The position numbers and the translations under genes are program-made. Below the pieces are notes generated by a model that was not told the DNA's origin, searched no databases, and saw only the letters and a list, made by a program, of their open reading frames with translations. Of a stretch of DNA of 64,000 nucleotides, positions 21,922-33,603 are shown piece after piece (position 1 is the first letter of the stretch; the number at the start of each line of letters is the position of its first letter). Where the stretch lies: the NCBI RefSeq assembly GCF_019599265.1, contig NZ_JAHZTC010000008.1:124001-188000 (forward strand), in the 5' to 3' direction. This DNA comes from Pontibacter sp. HSC-14F20 (GTDB lineage Bacteria; Bacteroidota; Bacteroidia; Cytophagales; Hymenobacteraceae).

Positions 21922-22320
21922 ATGAACTCAGATCCAATAGCAGATTATTTAACTAGAGTGCGTAACGCCATCAAGGCAAACCACAGAGTAGTTGAAATAC
22001 CATCTAGCAATATCAAGAAAGAGATAACAAAAGTATTGTACGACAAAGGATACATTCAAAGCTATAAGTTTGATGATTCTTCAGTACAAGGTACTATTAA
22101 GATCGCTCTGAAATACAATCCTACCACTAAGCAATCTGCTATTGTGAAACTTGAGAGGATTAGTAAGCCAGGGCTTCGCAAGTATACCGGAAATGACAGC
22201 TTGCCACGCGTTTTGAACGGGTTGGGTATTGCTATCCTGTCAACTTCCAAAGGTGTAATGACTGAAAAAGAAGCCAAATCACTGAATGTAGGTGGTGAGG
22301 TATTGTGTTACGTTTACTAA
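21922..22320 (+). CDS. rpsH: 30S ribosomal protein S8
   Basis: 132 residues. DPIADYLTRVRNAIKANH at the start and the C-terminal ISTSKGVMTEKEA-type segment (here LSTSKGVMTEKEAKSLNVGG) identify S8. It binds the central domain of 16S rRNA and in E. coli represses the spc operon at rplE. It follows a 90-bp gap that may hold its own promoter; rplF is 14 bp downstream. Confidence 0.97.
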   Translation: MNSDPIADYLTRVRNAIKANHRVVEIPSSNIKKEITKVLYDKGYIQSYKFDDSSVQGTIKIALKYNPTTKQSAIVKLERISKPGLRKYTGNDSLPRVLNGLGIAILSTSKGVMTEKEAKSLNVGGEVLCYVY

Positions 22321-22334
22321 TAGGAGGATAGACA

Positions 22335-22889
22335 ATGTCACGTATAGGAAAATTGCCAATCACTCTGCCAAATAATGTTGAATTTGCTGTGGCAAAGGAC
22401 AACGTTGTTACTGTAAAAGGTCCTAAAGGTTCACTTACAACGCCGATAGATAAAGACATTATTGTAAAGCAGGAGGAAAACCAAATTGTGGTGGAGCGTC
22501 CTACTGAGCAAAAGCGTCATAAAGCTATGCACGGTCTATACCGATCACTGATCAATAATATGGTTGTTGGTGTGAGCGAAGGCTACAAAGAACAATTAGA
22601 GCTAGTAGGTGTAGGTTATAAAGCGACTGTACAGGGTAATGTACTTGAGCTTGCGCTAGGTTACTCACACAATATCTTTGTTTCAATGCCTGCAGAAGTT
22701 ACGGCTACTGCAGTAACAGAAAAAGGTAAGGCACCAGTTATTACGCTTGAAAGTAATGACAAGCAATTAATTGGCCAGGTAGCAGCTAAAATCAGATCAC
22801 TACGCAAAATCGAGCCTTACAAAGGTAAAGGTATCCGTTTTGTAGGTGAAGTTGTAAGAAGAAAAGCTGGTAAGACAGCGTCTAAATAA
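22335..22889 (+). CDS. rplF: 50S ribosomal protein L6
   Basis: 184 residues in two repeated alpha/beta domains; [17 protein letters not shown] and the C-terminal [21 protein letters not shown] are diagnostic. L6 supports the sarcin-ricin loop region. Notably the ATG is preceded by a good Shine-Dalgarno (TAGGAGGATAG, about 22321-22331), rare among ribosomal protein genes here. Confidence 0.97.
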   Translation: MSRIGKLPITLPNNVEFAVAKDNVVTVKGPKGSLTTPIDKDIIVKQEENQIVVERPTEQKRHKAMHGLYRSLINNMVVGVSEGYKEQLELVGVGYKATVQGNVLELALGYSHNIFVSMPAEVTATAVTEKGKAPVITLESNDKQLIGQVAAKIRSLRKIEPYKGKGIRFVGEVVRRKAGKTASK

Positions 22890-22897
22890 TCATCATC

Positions 22898-23248
22898 ATG
22901 TCTGTTAATAAAGTATCAAGAAGACTTAGAATTAAAAGAAGTATCAGAAACAAGATTTCTGGTACTTCTGCCAGACCGAGATTATCTGTTTTTAGAAGCA
23001 ATAAAGCTATCTATGCACAGTTGATCGATGACACTACAGGGAAAACTTTGGCGGCTGCCTCTTCTGCGAAGCTTGACGGTGTAACCAACGCTAATATTTC
23101 AGTGTCCAATCAGGTTGGAAAAGAAATAGGAGCTAAAGCTCTCGAGATGGGTATCTCTCAGGTGGTGTTTGACCGTTCTGGATACCTTTACCATGGTAAC
23201 GTAAAATCATTGGCTGAAGGCGCTCGCGAGGCAGGCCTTAAATTCTAA
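22898..23248 (+). CDS. rplR: 50S ribosomal protein L18
   Basis: 116 residues. [19 protein letters not shown] and [24 protein letters not shown] (quoted by its start) mark L18, which with L5 mounts 5S rRNA on the large subunit. The C-terminal [24 protein letters not shown] is intact. rpsE follows after 5 bp. Confidence 0.97.
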   Translation: MSVNKVSRRLRIKRSIRNKISGTSARPRLSVFRSNKAIYAQLIDDTTGKTLAAASSAKLDGVTNANISVSNQVGKEIGAKALEMGISQVVFDRSGYLYHGNVKSLAEGAREAGLKF

Positions 23249-23253
23249 GAATT

Positions 23254-23772
23254 ATGTTGAAAAATAATATTCGTAGTGTAAAGGCTAGCGAGATCGAACT
23301 CAAAGAAAGAGTTGTTGCGATCAATCGTGTGGCTAAAGTTGTAAAAGGTGGTAGAAGATTTAGCTTCGCTGCAATCGTCGTAGTTGGAGACGGTAACGGT
23401 GTAGTTGGTTACGGACTTGGCAAAGCAAACGAAGTAACTGATGCTATTGCTAAAGGTATCGACGATGCTAAGAAGAACCTGGTAAAGGTTCCGCTTTATC
23501 ATCACACTGTACCACATGCGATGGAAGGTAAATACTCAGGCGGTTTCGTACTTGTTAAACCTGCAGCTCCAGGTACTGGTGTAATTGCCGGTGGCGCAAT
23601 GCGTGCTGTACTTGAGAGTGCTGGTATAAAGGATGTACTTTGTAAGTCTAAAGGTTCTTCTAATCCACATAACGTGGTAAAGGCGACATTTGATGCTCTG
23701 TCTAAAATGCGTGATCCTTTGGCCGTAGCTCAGCAGCGTGGTGTTAATTTGCAGAAAGTATTTAACGGTTAA
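23254..23772 (+). CDS. rpsE: 30S ribosomal protein S5
   Basis: 172 residues. The dsRNA-binding-like N-terminal domain ([41 protein letters not shown]) and the C-terminal [20 protein letters not shown] domain are typical. S5 lies at the mRNA entry and contributes to decoding accuracy. rpmD follows after 5 bp. Confidence 0.97.
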   Translation: MLKNNIRSVKASEIELKERVVAINRVAKVVKGGRRFSFAAIVVVGDGNGVVGYGLGKANEVTDAIAKGIDDAKKNLVKVPLYHHTVPHAMEGKYSGGFVLVKPAAPGTGVIAGGAMRAVLESAGIKDVLCKSKGSSNPHNVVKATFDALSKMRDPLAVAQQRGVNLQKVFNG

Positions 23773-23777
23773 TTGAG

Positions 23778-23957
23778 ATGGCTAAAGTAACAATCACACA
23801 AGTTAAAAGCATTATTGACAGACCAAAGAGCCAAAAGCTTACAATTCAAGCTTTAGGTCTTGGTAAAATCAATAAATCAGTAACTGTTGAGAAAACGCCT
23901 CAGATTGCTGGTATGATTAACAAGGTTCACAATTTAGTAGAAGTAAAGGACATTTAA
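23778..23957 (+). CDS. rpmD: 50S ribosomal protein L30
   Basis: A 59-residue reading frame, MAKVTITQVKSIIDRPKSQK at the start, with LTIQALGLGKINKSVTVEKT in the middle and a C-terminus VHNLVEVKDI. This is the small L30 ferredoxin-like fold that binds 23S rRNA. The gene is short and easily missed, but fills the expected slot between rpsE (5 bp) and rplO (1 bp), so it is clearly real. Confidence 0.96.
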   Translation: MAKVTITQVKSIIDRPKSQKLTIQALGLGKINKSVTVEKTPQIAGMINKVHNLVEVKDI

Positions 23958-23958
23958 T

Positions 23959-24405
23959 ATGTATTTGAATTCATTAAAACCTGCAGAAGGGTCTGTTAAG
24001 AACAGAAAGAGAATCGGCAGAGGAACTGGCTCAGGTAGAGGTGGAACTTCTACCAGAGGTCACAAAGGTGCCAAGTCTCGTTCAGGTTACTCGCAGAAGT
24101 CTGGTTTCGAAGGTGGCCAGATGCCACTCCAGAGGCGTGTTCCTAAGTTTGGTTTCAAAAACTTCAACAGAGTAGAGTATAAAGGAATAAATTTAGATGT
24201 TCTGGAGTCATTGGCTGCAGATACTAATGAAAAAGTTTTTAACTTTGATTTCTTCAAGGCACATGGTTTGGTGTCCAAGAATGACAAAGTTAAAATCTTA
24301 GGTAGAGGAGAGATTTCGAAAGCTGTAGAAGTACATGCTCATGCTTTTTCTCAGACTGCCATTTCATCCATCGAAAAAGCAGGCGGTAAAACAGTAGCCC
24401 TTTAA
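23959..24405 (+). CDS. rplO: 50S ribosomal protein L15
   Basis: 148 residues. The Gly/Arg-rich N-terminal extension (KNRKRIGRGTGSGRGGTSTRG) and the globular C-terminal domain are typical. L15 threads between 23S rRNA domains and enters late in assembly. secY starts 5 bp after the stop, the universal spc order. Confidence 0.96.
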   Translation: MYLNSLKPAEGSVKNRKRIGRGTGSGRGGTSTRGHKGAKSRSGYSQKSGFEGGQMPLQRRVPKFGFKNFNRVEYKGINLDVLESLAADTNEKVFNFDFFKAHGLVSKNDKVKILGRGEISKAVEVHAHAFSQTAISSIEKAGGKTVAL

Positions 24406-24410
24406 TTTTT

Positions 24411-25727
24411 ATGAAGAAGTTTATAACAACAATTAAGAACATTTTTGCTATTGATGATCTAAGGGTACGTATACTCAATACCTTAGGTTTTATAGCTATT
24501 TTCAGATTAGGTTCTTATGTTGTTCTTCCTGGTATAGATCCTAACCAGCTCAAGGCCAACACGGATGGTATATTCGGTCTGTTGGATACGTTCTTAGGTG
24601 GAGCATTTAGTAATGCTTCCATCTTTGCGTTGGGTATCATGCCATATATATCAGCTTCTATCGTATTACAACTGCTTACTATAGCCGTTCCTTATTTCCA
24701 AAAGATGCAGAAGGAGGGTGAGTCTGGTAGAAAGAAAATCAACCAAATCACCCGAGTTCTTACTATTATTATTACACTTGCTCAAGCAGTTGGCTTTGTT
24801 GCTACTATTAACAGCGAGGCGATTGTCATCAATACTACACTATTTACAATCAGTTCAATGATTGTATTGACTTCAGGTACCATATTCTGTATGTGGCTTG
24901 GAGAAAGAATAACAGACAAAGGTATAGGCAACGGTATATCAATGCTGATTATGATTGGCATTATCTCTCGTTTCCCTGGGGCTATTGTTGCTGAGGCACT
25001 ATCAAAAGAATTGAATGGCGCATTGCTATTTATTTTCGAAATGATTGTCCTCTTCTTTGTAGTAATGTCTGTTGTCATGCTTACGCAAGCTGTCAGAAGA
25101 ATTCCTGTGCAGTATGCAAAGCAAGTTGGAGGTAGTTCACTCTATAGTGGTCAGCGTCAGTTCATTCCACTGAAAGTAAATGCTGCTGGCGTAATGCCTA
25201 TCATTTTCGCTCAATCACTTATGTTCTTGCCTTCTATGATTGCTTCAATCTGGGCAGATTCGAATGAAACAGCGAGTTATATTGGTGCTACATTCTCTGA
25301 TTTCACTTCATGGCAGTATAATGTAGTGTTTGGTTTAATGATCCTGATATTTACTTATTTCTACACAGCGATTACTGTTAATCCGAACCAGATTGCAGAC
25401 GATTTAAAGCGTAGCGGTGGGTTTGTGCCTGGCGTGAAACCTGGTCGTGCTACGTCTGAATATATTGACAATATTCTTACTAAAATAACGCTTCCTGGTG
25501 CTATCTATCTGGCCCTTGTTGCAATCTTTCCTGCAATCGCCATGCTATTTGGTGTAACCAGAGAGTTTGCTCAGTTCTACGGTGGTACATCGCTTATCAT
25601 TATGGTTGGCGTAGTACTTGACACGCTGCAGCAAATTGAAAGTTATTTACTGATGCGTCATTATGATGGCATGATGAAATCTGGAAAGCTTAGAGGCAGA
25701 ACAGAGAATATAGCCATGGTATCTTAA
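24411..25727 (+). CDS. secY: Protein translocase channel SecY
   Basis: 438 residues with ten predicted membrane helices. Conserved stretches include LGIMPYISASIVLQLLTI in helix 2, the cytoplasmic loop GESGRKKINQITRVLT, and GFVPGVKPGRATSEYI before the last helices. SecY is the protein-conducting channel of the inner membrane; its partners SecE (267-458) and SecA (49491-52862) are in the window. map follows after 3 bp. Confidence 0.97.
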   Translation: MKKFITTIKNIFAIDDLRVRILNTLGFIAIFRLGSYVVLPGIDPNQLKANTDGIFGLLDTFLGGAFSNASIFALGIMPYISASIVLQLLTIAVPYFQKMQKEGESGRKKINQITRVLTIIITLAQAVGFVATINSEAIVINTTLFTISSMIVLTSGTIFCMWLGERITDKGIGNGISMLIMIGIISRFPGAIVAEALSKELNGALLFIFEMIVLFFVVMSVVMLTQAVRRIPVQYAKQVGGSSLYSGQRQFIPLKVNAAGVMPIIFAQSLMFLPSMIASIWADSNETASYIGATFSDFTSWQYNVVFGLMILIFTYFYTAITVNPNQIADDLKRSGGFVPGVKPGRATSEYIDNILTKITLPGAIYLALVAIFPAIAMLFGVTREFAQFYGGTSLIIMVGVVLDTLQQIESYLLMRHYDGMMKSGKLRGRTENIAMVS

Positions 25728-25730
25728 TAA

Positions 25731-26504
25731 ATGGTTTTTTACAAGACTGAAGAAGAAATAGAGCTAATTCGCCAGAGTGCTTTAATATTAAGTAAAGCAC
25801 ATGGCGAAATAGCTCTTCTTATAAAAGAAGGGGTATCTACCCTTGCATTGGATAAGCGAGCTGAAGAGTTCATTAGAGACAACGGCGCTGTCCCATCCTT
25901 TAAAAACTACAATGGCTTTCCATTTAGCCTTTGCATTTCGGTAAACTCTACTGTCGTGCATGGGATGCCGAGCAATTACGTTTTGAACGATGGCGACATA
26001 ATTTCTGTTGACGGTGGTGTCTATTATAACGGTTTCCATAGCGACTGTGCTTATACTCATGCAGTTGGGAATGTTTCAGAAGATGTTGCTCATCTACTAA
26101 AAGTTACCAAAGAGTCCCTCTACATGGGTATTGAAAAAGCGATTATTGGGAACAGACTTGGTGACATTAGCCATGCTATTCAGACTCACGCTGAAGCCTC
26201 TAAATATGGTGTTGTTCGTGAGTTGGTTGGACACGGTATTGGTCGTAACTTGCATGAATCTCCAGAAGTTGCAAACTATGGAAAGCGTGGACAGGGTTTA
26301 AAACTGCAAAATGGTTTAGTACTTGCGATTGAGCCTATGGTTAATCTCGGTACCAGGTATATTATACAAGAAGAGGATGGATGGACAATCCGTACCCGCG
26401 ATAATAAGCCTTCTGCTCATTTTGAGCACACAGTGGTTATAAGAAAAGATAAAGCAGAAGTGTTAACAACTTTTGATTATATAGATAAAGCTAAACAACA
26501 ATAA
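25731..26504 (+). CDS. map: Methionine aminopeptidase, type I
   Basis: 257 residues, the pita-bread fold. The five metal ligands can be read in order: two Asp in SVDGGVYYNGFHSDCAYT, His in GHGIGRNLHESPEV, Glu in LAIEPMVN and Glu in HFEHTVVI. It removes initiator methionine from nascent proteins. It begins 3 bp after secY and its stop abuts the infA start directly, so it is co-expressed with the spc cluster. Confidence 0.96.
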   Translation: MVFYKTEEEIELIRQSALILSKAHGEIALLIKEGVSTLALDKRAEEFIRDNGAVPSFKNYNGFPFSLCISVNSTVVHGMPSNYVLNDGDIISVDGGVYYNGFHSDCAYTHAVGNVSEDVAHLLKVTKESLYMGIEKAIIGNRLGDISHAIQTHAEASKYGVVRELVGHGIGRNLHESPEVANYGKRGQGLKLQNGLVLAIEPMVNLGTRYIIQEEDGWTIRTRDNKPSAHFEHTVVIRKDKAEVLTTFDYIDKAKQQ

Positions 26505-26723
26505 ATGGCGAAGCAGTCCTCTATCGAGCAAGACGGTACCATCATCGAAGCATTATCAAATGCAATGTTCCGGGTAGAGTTAGAAAATGGTCATCAGGTG
26601 GTCGCTCACATCTCAGGTAAAATGAGAATGAATTACATCAAAATTTTACCAGGTGACCGCGTTAAGTTAGAGATGTCACCCTATGATTTAACTAAAGGAA
26701 GAATTGTTTATCGTTATAAATAA
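26505..26723 (+). CDS. infA: Translation initiation factor IF-1
   Basis: 72 residues, an S1-type OB fold with [28 protein letters not shown] and [21 protein letters not shown] (given by their key parts). IF-1 occupies the A site during initiation. It begins immediately after the map stop and precedes rpmJ by 5 bp. Confidence 0.97.
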   Translation: MAKQSSIEQDGTIIEALSNAMFRVELENGHQVVAHISGKMRMNYIKILPGDRVKLEMSPYDLTKGRIVYRYK

Positions 26724-26728
26724 CTACA

Positions 26729-26845
26729 ATGAAAGTCAAAGCATCAGTAAAAAAGAGAAGTGTTGACTGTAAGATTATCCGTCGCAAGGGTAAGCTTTAC
26801 GTTATCAACAAAAAAAATCCAAGATATAAACAAAGACAAGGATAA
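26729..26845 (+). CDS. rpmJ: 50S ribosomal protein L36 (zinc-free type)
   Basis: A 38-residue frame starting [19 protein letters not shown] and ending NPRYKQRQG. It has the L36 length and ends, but of the four zinc ligands (Cys11, Cys14, Cys27, His33 in E. coli numbering) only Cys14 remains; the others are Ser, Asn and Tyr. It is therefore a C-minus form that cannot hold zinc in the normal way. Located 5 bp after infA and 9 bp before rpsM, the usual slot. Confidence 0.95.
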   Translation: MKVKASVKKRSVDCKIIRRKGKLYVINKKNPRYKQRQG

Positions 26846-26854
26846 TTATTAATT

Positions 26855-27232
26855 ATGGCAAGAATAGCAGGAGTTGATATTCCGGACAACAAAAGAGGAG
26901 AGATCTCTTTGACTTACATTTTTGGTATAGGTCGTAATCTCTCTGTGCAAATCCTAAACAAAGCCGGGGTGGATCTTGACAAAAAGGTGAAAGACTGGAC
27001 CGAAGATGAAGCTAATGAGATCAGAAATATCATTGCAGCTGAGATCAAAACAGAAGGTGTTCTGAGATCAGAAGTGCAATTGCATATTAAGCGTCTTCTT
27101 GATATTGGCTGCTACCGTGGTTTGAGACACCGTAAAGGTCTACCTGTACGAGGTCAGCGCACGAAAAATAACTCACGCACCAGAAAAGGTAAGCGTAAGA
27201 CAGTAGCAAACAAGAAGAAAGCTTCTAAATAA
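26855..27232 (+). CDS. rpsM: 30S ribosomal protein S13
   Basis: 125 residues. [20 protein letters not shown] and the helix-two-turn-helix motif with the C-terminal [20 protein letters not shown] are diagnostic. S13 contacts the P-site tRNA and bridges to the 50S subunit. First gene of the alpha cluster, followed by rpsK, rpsD, rpoA and rplQ. Confidence 0.97.
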   Translation: MARIAGVDIPDNKRGEISLTYIFGIGRNLSVQILNKAGVDLDKKVKDWTEDEANEIRNIIAAEIKTEGVLRSEVQLHIKRLLDIGCYRGLRHRKGLPVRGQRTKNNSRTRKGKRKTVANKKKASK

Positions 27233-27241
27233 CTTTTGATC

Positions 27242-27634
27242 ATGGCTCAGAAAAGAAAAGACAAAGCTAAGAAGCGTGTTGTAATTGTTGAATCAACAGG
27301 CCAGGTACACATCAAAGCTTCTTTCAACAATATCATTATCTCAGTAACCAATAACGCAGGACAAGTTATCTCTTGGGCTTCTGCTGGTAAAATGGGTTTT
27401 AAAGGTTCTAAAAAGAACACTCCTTACGCTGCACAAATGGCAGCTTCAGATTGCGCAAAGGTTGCTTATGACCTGGGTATGCGTAAAGCTGAGGTTTTCG
27501 TTAAAGGTCCTGGTGCAGGTAGAGAGTCCGCCATCCGTACTGTACAGAATACTGGCATCGAAGTAACAACTATTAAAGATGTTACGCCACTCCCTCACAA
27601 CGGATGTCGTCCTCCTAAACGCAGAAGAGTTTAA
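27242..27634 (+). CDS. rpsK: 30S ribosomal protein S11
   Basis: 130 residues. The [24 protein letters not shown] core (quoted in part) and the C-terminal [18 protein letters not shown] are invariant S11 features. S11 forms the 30S platform near the Shine-Dalgarno helix. The ATG at 27242 is chosen over a TTG at 27236 since family members start MAQKRK. Confidence 0.97.
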   Translation: MAQKRKDKAKKRVVIVESTGQVHIKASFNNIIISVTNNAGQVISWASAGKMGFKGSKKNTPYAAQMAASDCAKVAYDLGMRKAEVFVKGPGAGRESAIRTVQNTGIEVTTIKDVTPLPHNGCRPPKRRRV

Positions 27635-27656
27635 TTAGTAATTCAGATTAAATAAA

Positions 27657-28262
27657 ATGGCAAGATATACTGGTCCTAAAAGCAAAATCTCCAGAAAGTT
27701 TAATGAGGAGATTTTCGGCCCAAGCAAAGCATTAAAAAAGAAAAGCTATCCTCCAGGGCAGCACGGCCGTGGTCGTCGTAAGAAGCAGTCTGAGTACGCG
27801 CTTCAGCTGACAGAAAAGCAAAAAGCCAAATTCATTTATGGTATGCTGGAGAAGCAATTTGCAAATCTGTTTGAGAAAGCTGCCAGAAAAGGTGGTGTAA
27901 CTGGTGAGCAATTTTTGACTCTGTTGGAGTCAAGACTTGACAACACAGTTTACAGATTGGGAATTGCTCCAACAAGAAGAGCTGCTCGTCAGCTTGTATT
28001 GCACAAGCATATCACTGTTAACGGTGAGATTGTAAACATACCTTCATATAGCTTAAAAGTTGGTGATACGGTAGCTGTTAGAGAGAAATCTAAATCTCTA
28101 GAAGCAATTACTACTAGCTTAAGTGTTCGTAATGCACGTGCATTTAGCTGGTTAGAGTGGGACGGAGCCGAGATGGTTGGTAAATTTGTGTCTGCGCCTC
28201 AGCGTGACCAGATCCCTGAGAAAATTCAGGAGCAGCTGATCGTAGAGTTCTACTCTAAGTAA
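27657..28262 (+). CDS. rpsD: 30S ribosomal protein S4
   Basis: 201 residues. [21 protein letters not shown] opens the protein; the S4 RNA-binding domain is seen at [30 protein letters not shown] (key part [15 protein letters not shown]). No N-terminal cysteine cluster, so the zinc-free type. S4 nucleates 30S assembly and in E. coli represses the alpha operon. rpoA follows after 39 bp. Confidence 0.97.
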   Translation: MARYTGPKSKISRKFNEEIFGPSKALKKKSYPPGQHGRGRRKKQSEYALQLTEKQKAKFIYGMLEKQFANLFEKAARKGGVTGEQFLTLLESRLDNTVYRLGIAPTRRAARQLVLHKHITVNGEIVNIPSYSLKVGDTVAVREKSKSLEAITTSLSVRNARAFSWLEWDGAEMVGKFVSAPQRDQIPEKIQEQLIVEFYSK

Positions 28263-28301
28263 GCCCCGCTTAATCAATTTTTAACCTTTAACACTGCAAG
28301 T

Positions 28302-29291
28302 ATGTCAATATTAGCATTTCAAATGCCAGAGAAAGTTGTGATGGAAAAAGCCGACGACTTTCATGGTTTATTTGAATTCAAGCCGCTTGAAAAAGGTTAC
28401 GGAGTAACCATCGGTAATGCTCTGCGAAGAATTTTGCTTTCTTCTCTGGAAGGATTCGCAATTACTAGCGTTCGCATACCTGGTGTACTGCATGAGTTCT
28501 CGTCTGTTGAAGGCGTAGTGGAGGATGTATCTGATATTATCCTCAACCTGAAAATGGTTCGTTTCAAAAAAATCAGTGAAGTTATCGATGATAAAATTAC
28601 TGTTTCCATTTCAGGTCAGGATAAGTTTGTAGCTGGCGATATTAGCAAGTTTTCTACAAGCTTCGAGGTGCTAAACCCAGAGTTGGTAATTTGCAACCTG
28701 GATAAGAACATGACACTGGAAGTTGAGCTGACTATTCAGAAAGGACGTGGCTACGTTCCTGCTGAGGAGAACAAGCCAGCAGACCAGGTGTTTGGTCTTA
28801 TTCCGATCGATGCTATCTTCACGCCGATCAAGAATGTGAAGTTTAGTGTAGAGAATACACGTGTGGAGCAGAAGACTGACTATGAAAAGCTAGTGCTTGA
28901 CCTACAGACTGATGGTTCCATTCATCCGGAAGATGCTTTGAAAGGTGCTGCCAACATTTTGATACAGCACTTCATGCTCTTCTCTGACAACACAATGACT
29001 TTTGAAACAGCTAAACCTGAAGAAGAAGAAGCTGTGGATGAAGAACTGCTGCATATGCGTAAAGTACTGAAGACTTCTCTTCAGGATATGGATCTTTCAG
29101 TTAGAGCGTACAACTGTCTTAAGGCTGCCGACATCAAAACGCTTGGCGACCTGGTACAGCTTGATATCTCTGATATGATGAAGTTCCGTAACTTTGGTAA
29201 GAAGTCTTTGACAGAGCTTGAGAATCTGGTGCAAGAGAAAGGCCTGACATTTGGTATGGACCTCTCTAAGTATAAATTAGAAGAAGATTAA
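28302..29291 (+). CDS. rpoA: DNA-directed RNA polymerase subunit alpha
   Basis: 329 residues. The N-terminal dimerisation domain shows [20 protein letters not shown]; the C-terminal domain with the helix-hairpin-helix region ([34 protein letters not shown]) binds UP elements and activators. Between them lies an acidic linker. Alpha dimerises and nucleates the core enzyme with beta and beta' (both encoded upstream). rplQ follows after 70 bp. Confidence 0.98.
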   Translation: MSILAFQMPEKVVMEKADDFHGLFEFKPLEKGYGVTIGNALRRILLSSLEGFAITSVRIPGVLHEFSSVEGVVEDVSDIILNLKMVRFKKISEVIDDKITVSISGQDKFVAGDISKFSTSFEVLNPELVICNLDKNMTLEVELTIQKGRGYVPAEENKPADQVFGLIPIDAIFTPIKNVKFSVENTRVEQKTDYEKLVLDLQTDGSIHPEDALKGAANILIQHFMLFSDNTMTFETAKPEEEEAVDEELLHMRKVLKTSLQDMDLSVRAYNCLKAADIKTLGDLVQLDISDMMKFRNFGKKSLTELENLVQEKGLTFGMDLSKYKLEED

Positions 29292-29361
29292 TAATCCTGC
29301 GGCATAATTCCCGATCCCCGGGTGGGTTGATCGACGGTATGCACGTGCACAATCAAAAATA

Positions 29362-29874
29362 ATGAGACACGGTAAAAAATTTAATCACTTAGGAAGAACC
29401 GCTTCGCACCGTAAAGCAATGCTGTCAAATATGGCTGCTTCGCTTATCCTGCACAAGCGTCTTTCTACGACAGTAGCCAAAGCAAAAGCACTACGCAAGT
29501 ATGTGGAGCCTCTACTGACAAAATCTAAAAACGACACTACTCACTCAAGAAGAACTGTTTTTGCTTATCTGCAAGACAAGGATTCTGTGAAAGAGTTGTT
29601 CGACGAAGTAGCTGTAAAAATTGCTAACAGACCTGGTGGCTACACTCGTATCTTGAAGACTGGTTACAGACTTGGTGACAATGCTGAAATGTGTGTGATC
29701 GAACTTGTTGATTACAACGAAGATATGCTGACTACAACAGGTACTGCCGGTGGTGCGAAGAAAACTCGTCGTCGTACTTCTTCTAAGAAAAAAGGCGCTG
29801 AGTCTACTGAGGCTTCAACTCCTGCAACTCCAGATGCAGTGGGTACTAAAGAAGAAACAAAAGATGCTGAATAA
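29362..29874 (+). CDS. rplQ: 50S ribosomal protein L17 with C-terminal extension
   Basis: 170 residues. The conserved core ([59 protein letters not shown]) ends at about residue 120. A 50-residue low-complexity tail rich in Thr, Lys, Ala and Glu follows. Tails of this kind occur on L17 in Bacteroidota. It is the last gene of the long ribosomal series and is followed by a strong terminator. Confidence 0.96.
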   Translation: MRHGKKFNHLGRTASHRKAMLSNMAASLILHKRLSTTVAKAKALRKYVEPLLTKSKNDTTHSRRTVFAYLQDKDSVKELFDEVAVKIANRPGGYTRILKTGYRLGDNAEMCVIELVDYNEDMLTTTGTAGGAKKTRRRTSSKKKGAESTEASTPATPDAVGTKEETKDAE

Positions 29875-29895
29875 GCTTCATTTGTGAAATATTAC

Positions 29896-29929
29896 AAAGG
29901 GACATGACGGAAGTCGTGTCCCTTTTTTA
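29896..29929 (+). terminator. Terminator of the ribosomal supercluster
   Basis: AAAGGGACATGAC pairs with GTCGTGTCCCTTT across a GGAA loop (one wobble) and is followed by a T tract. It lies 21 bp after rplQ. Its T tail runs straight into a TAnnTTTG promoter box. Confidence 0.93.
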
Positions 29930-29935
29930 TTTTTG
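29928..29935 (+). promoter_or_regulatory. -7 element for carA, fused to the terminator tail
   Basis: TATTTTTG matches TAnnTTTG; predicted start near 29942, only about 9 nt before the carA ATG. No clear TTTG at -33, where the terminator stem lies. Confidence 0.5.
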
Positions 29936-29950
29936 TATCAAATTATCAAA

Positions 29951-32355
<2,405 letters not shown>

Positions 32356-32380
32356 CGAACGTCATGAAAATATTTTAGGC

Positions 32381-32417
32381 ATAAGGCTGTGGGTTTATGA
32401 CTCACAGCCTTATTTTT
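32381..32417 (+). terminator. Terminator of eno
   Basis: ATAAGGCTGTG pairs with CACAGCCTTAT around a loop of about 13 nt, then a T tract. The tail again forms TATTTTTG (32411-32418), a possible promoter box for the next gene. Confidence 0.9.
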
Positions 32418-32418
32418 G
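32411..32418 (+). promoter_or_regulatory. Candidate -7 element for the FtsB-like gene
   Basis: TATTTTTG in the T tail of the eno terminator, 39 bp before the ATG at 32457; no good -33 TTTG. Confidence 0.45.
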
Positions 32419-32456
32419 TGTAAAGCCCTCAGTGTAATATCTATAGTCTTCTATAT

Positions 32457-32756
32457 ATGCTAAATCGGATACCTAAATTTGTTCGCAGTTTCTATTTCAT
32501 AACAGGTATGCTGTTTTTGGTGTGGATGTTATTTTTCGACTCAAACGATTTTATTACGCAGTACCGCATGAGCAGGGAGTTGCGCAATAAAGAGAAAGAC
32601 AAGGAGTACTACCTGGAAAAGATGGCCGAAGTGCAGCAGGACCGTGAGGAACTGATGGGTAACCCAGAACTGCTCGAGAAATTTGCCAGAGAGAAATACC
32701 TGATGAAGCGTCCAAGTGAGGACGTGTTTATTGTTGTGCCCAAGAAAGTGAAATAA
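32457..32756 (+). CDS. Septum formation initiator (FtsB/DivIC-like)
   Basis: A 99-residue bitopic protein. A short basic cytoplasmic start, one membrane helix (about residues 12-27, FYFITGMLFLVWMLFF), then a coiled coil (about 38-70) and the ending EKFAREKYLMKRPSEDVFIVV typical of the family. FtsB/DivIC proteins link FtsL and FtsQ/DivIB in the divisome. Placement directly downstream of eno is the same as ftsB in E. coli. The TAA stop is part of the iterated motif TAAGGTATAG. Confidence 0.85.
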   Translation: MLNRIPKFVRSFYFITGMLFLVWMLFFDSNDFITQYRMSRELRNKEKDKEYYLEKMAEVQQDREELMGNPELLEKFAREKYLMKRPSEDVFIVVPKKVK

Positions 32757-32778
32757 GGTATAGATCCACAGATGGATG

Positions 32779-32818
32779 TGCAGAAAGCTGTTTTATAGGA
32801 ACAGCTTTCTGCATTTAT
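32779..32818 (+). terminator. Hairpin terminator after the FtsB-like gene
   Basis: TGCAGAAAGCTGTT (32779-32792) pairs with AACAGCTTTCTGCA (32800-32813), loop 7 nt, followed by TTTAT. Stem of 14 perfect pairs; short U tract. Confidence 0.7.
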
Positions 32819-32925
32819 AGCCCATTAGAGCACAAAAGTCATTAATGTCATAGCAATGACGTAGAAAAACCGCAAGCCTGCATTATACTTTTACTGTAGT
32901 ATTGAGAAACAAACCCGAAGACACC

Positions 32926-33492
32926 ATGAAGCAGTCAGGAAACAAGATTCTCGAAATACGAAAGCGAAAAGGTCTGAGCCAGGAGGAGCTATCCGAGATG
33001 GCAGGTATAAGCCTGCGGACTTTGCAGCGTCTAGAGAAAGGAGAAACCGAACCACGCGGCTATACCTTGAAATCCATCTGCCGGGCACTTGGTATAGATG
33101 TAGAGGAGGTATACGACTACAGCAAGGAGCCAGATAAAAGTGTGTTGCTGTTGATGCACTTGTCAGTACTGTCGTATTTGTTAATGCCGCTCGGCAATCT
33201 CATTTTTCCGTTGATCATCTGGATAACACAGAAAAAGAAAGTGCTCCGTGTGCAGGAGCAGGGTATCAGCCTGTTGAATTTTCAGATCACGTGGTCTTTA
33301 CTCACTTATCCGCTGATAATAGTTATGGGGTGGATGAAAATTATGCATTATCCTGGCTGGTGGTATGTGTTTGTTACCTACATCGTGCTGTACTTCCTCA
33401 ATGCGCTCAATGTTGTCAGAGTATGCTGGCTGATCAGCAAGGAAACGACACACGATCCTTACCCATTCTCGTTTAACATATTAAAGGCATAA
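32926..33492 (+). CDS. XRE-family regulator with C-terminal membrane helices
   Basis: 188 residues. Residues about 5-65 are a Cro/C1-type helix-turn-helix (ILEIRKRKGLSQEELSEMAG then SLRTLQRLEKGETEPRG). After a short linker come about four hydrophobic segments, similar to DUF4870 proteins. The architecture suggests a membrane-anchored repressor or sensor; target and signal are unknown. ATG 32926 is chosen over TTG 32902. It stands alone between a terminator and the hscA promoter. Confidence 0.8.
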   Translation: MKQSGNKILEIRKRKGLSQEELSEMAGISLRTLQRLEKGETEPRGYTLKSICRALGIDVEEVYDYSKEPDKSVLLLMHLSVLSYLLMPLGNLIFPLIIWITQKKKVLRVQEQGISLLNFQITWSLLTYPLIIVMGWMKIMHYPGWWYVFVTYIVLYFLNALNVVRVCWLISKETTHDPYPFSFNILKA

Positions 33493-33547
33493 GTCCGGGT
33501 ATCAGGTATAAACCTGTTCCATGTCCACACCTCCCCTTATTTTTTCG

Positions 33548-33555
33548 TAACTTTG
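33548..33555 (+). promoter_or_regulatory. -7 element of hscA
   Basis: TAACTTTG matches TAnnTTTG; predicted start near 33562, about 42 nt before the ATG. A copy of AGGTATAG lies in the leader (33571-33578). Confidence 0.6.
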
Positions 33556-33603
33556 CGTATAGCGCTGCCCAGGTATAGGGCGGCCTCACTAACGTATACA
33601 AAC

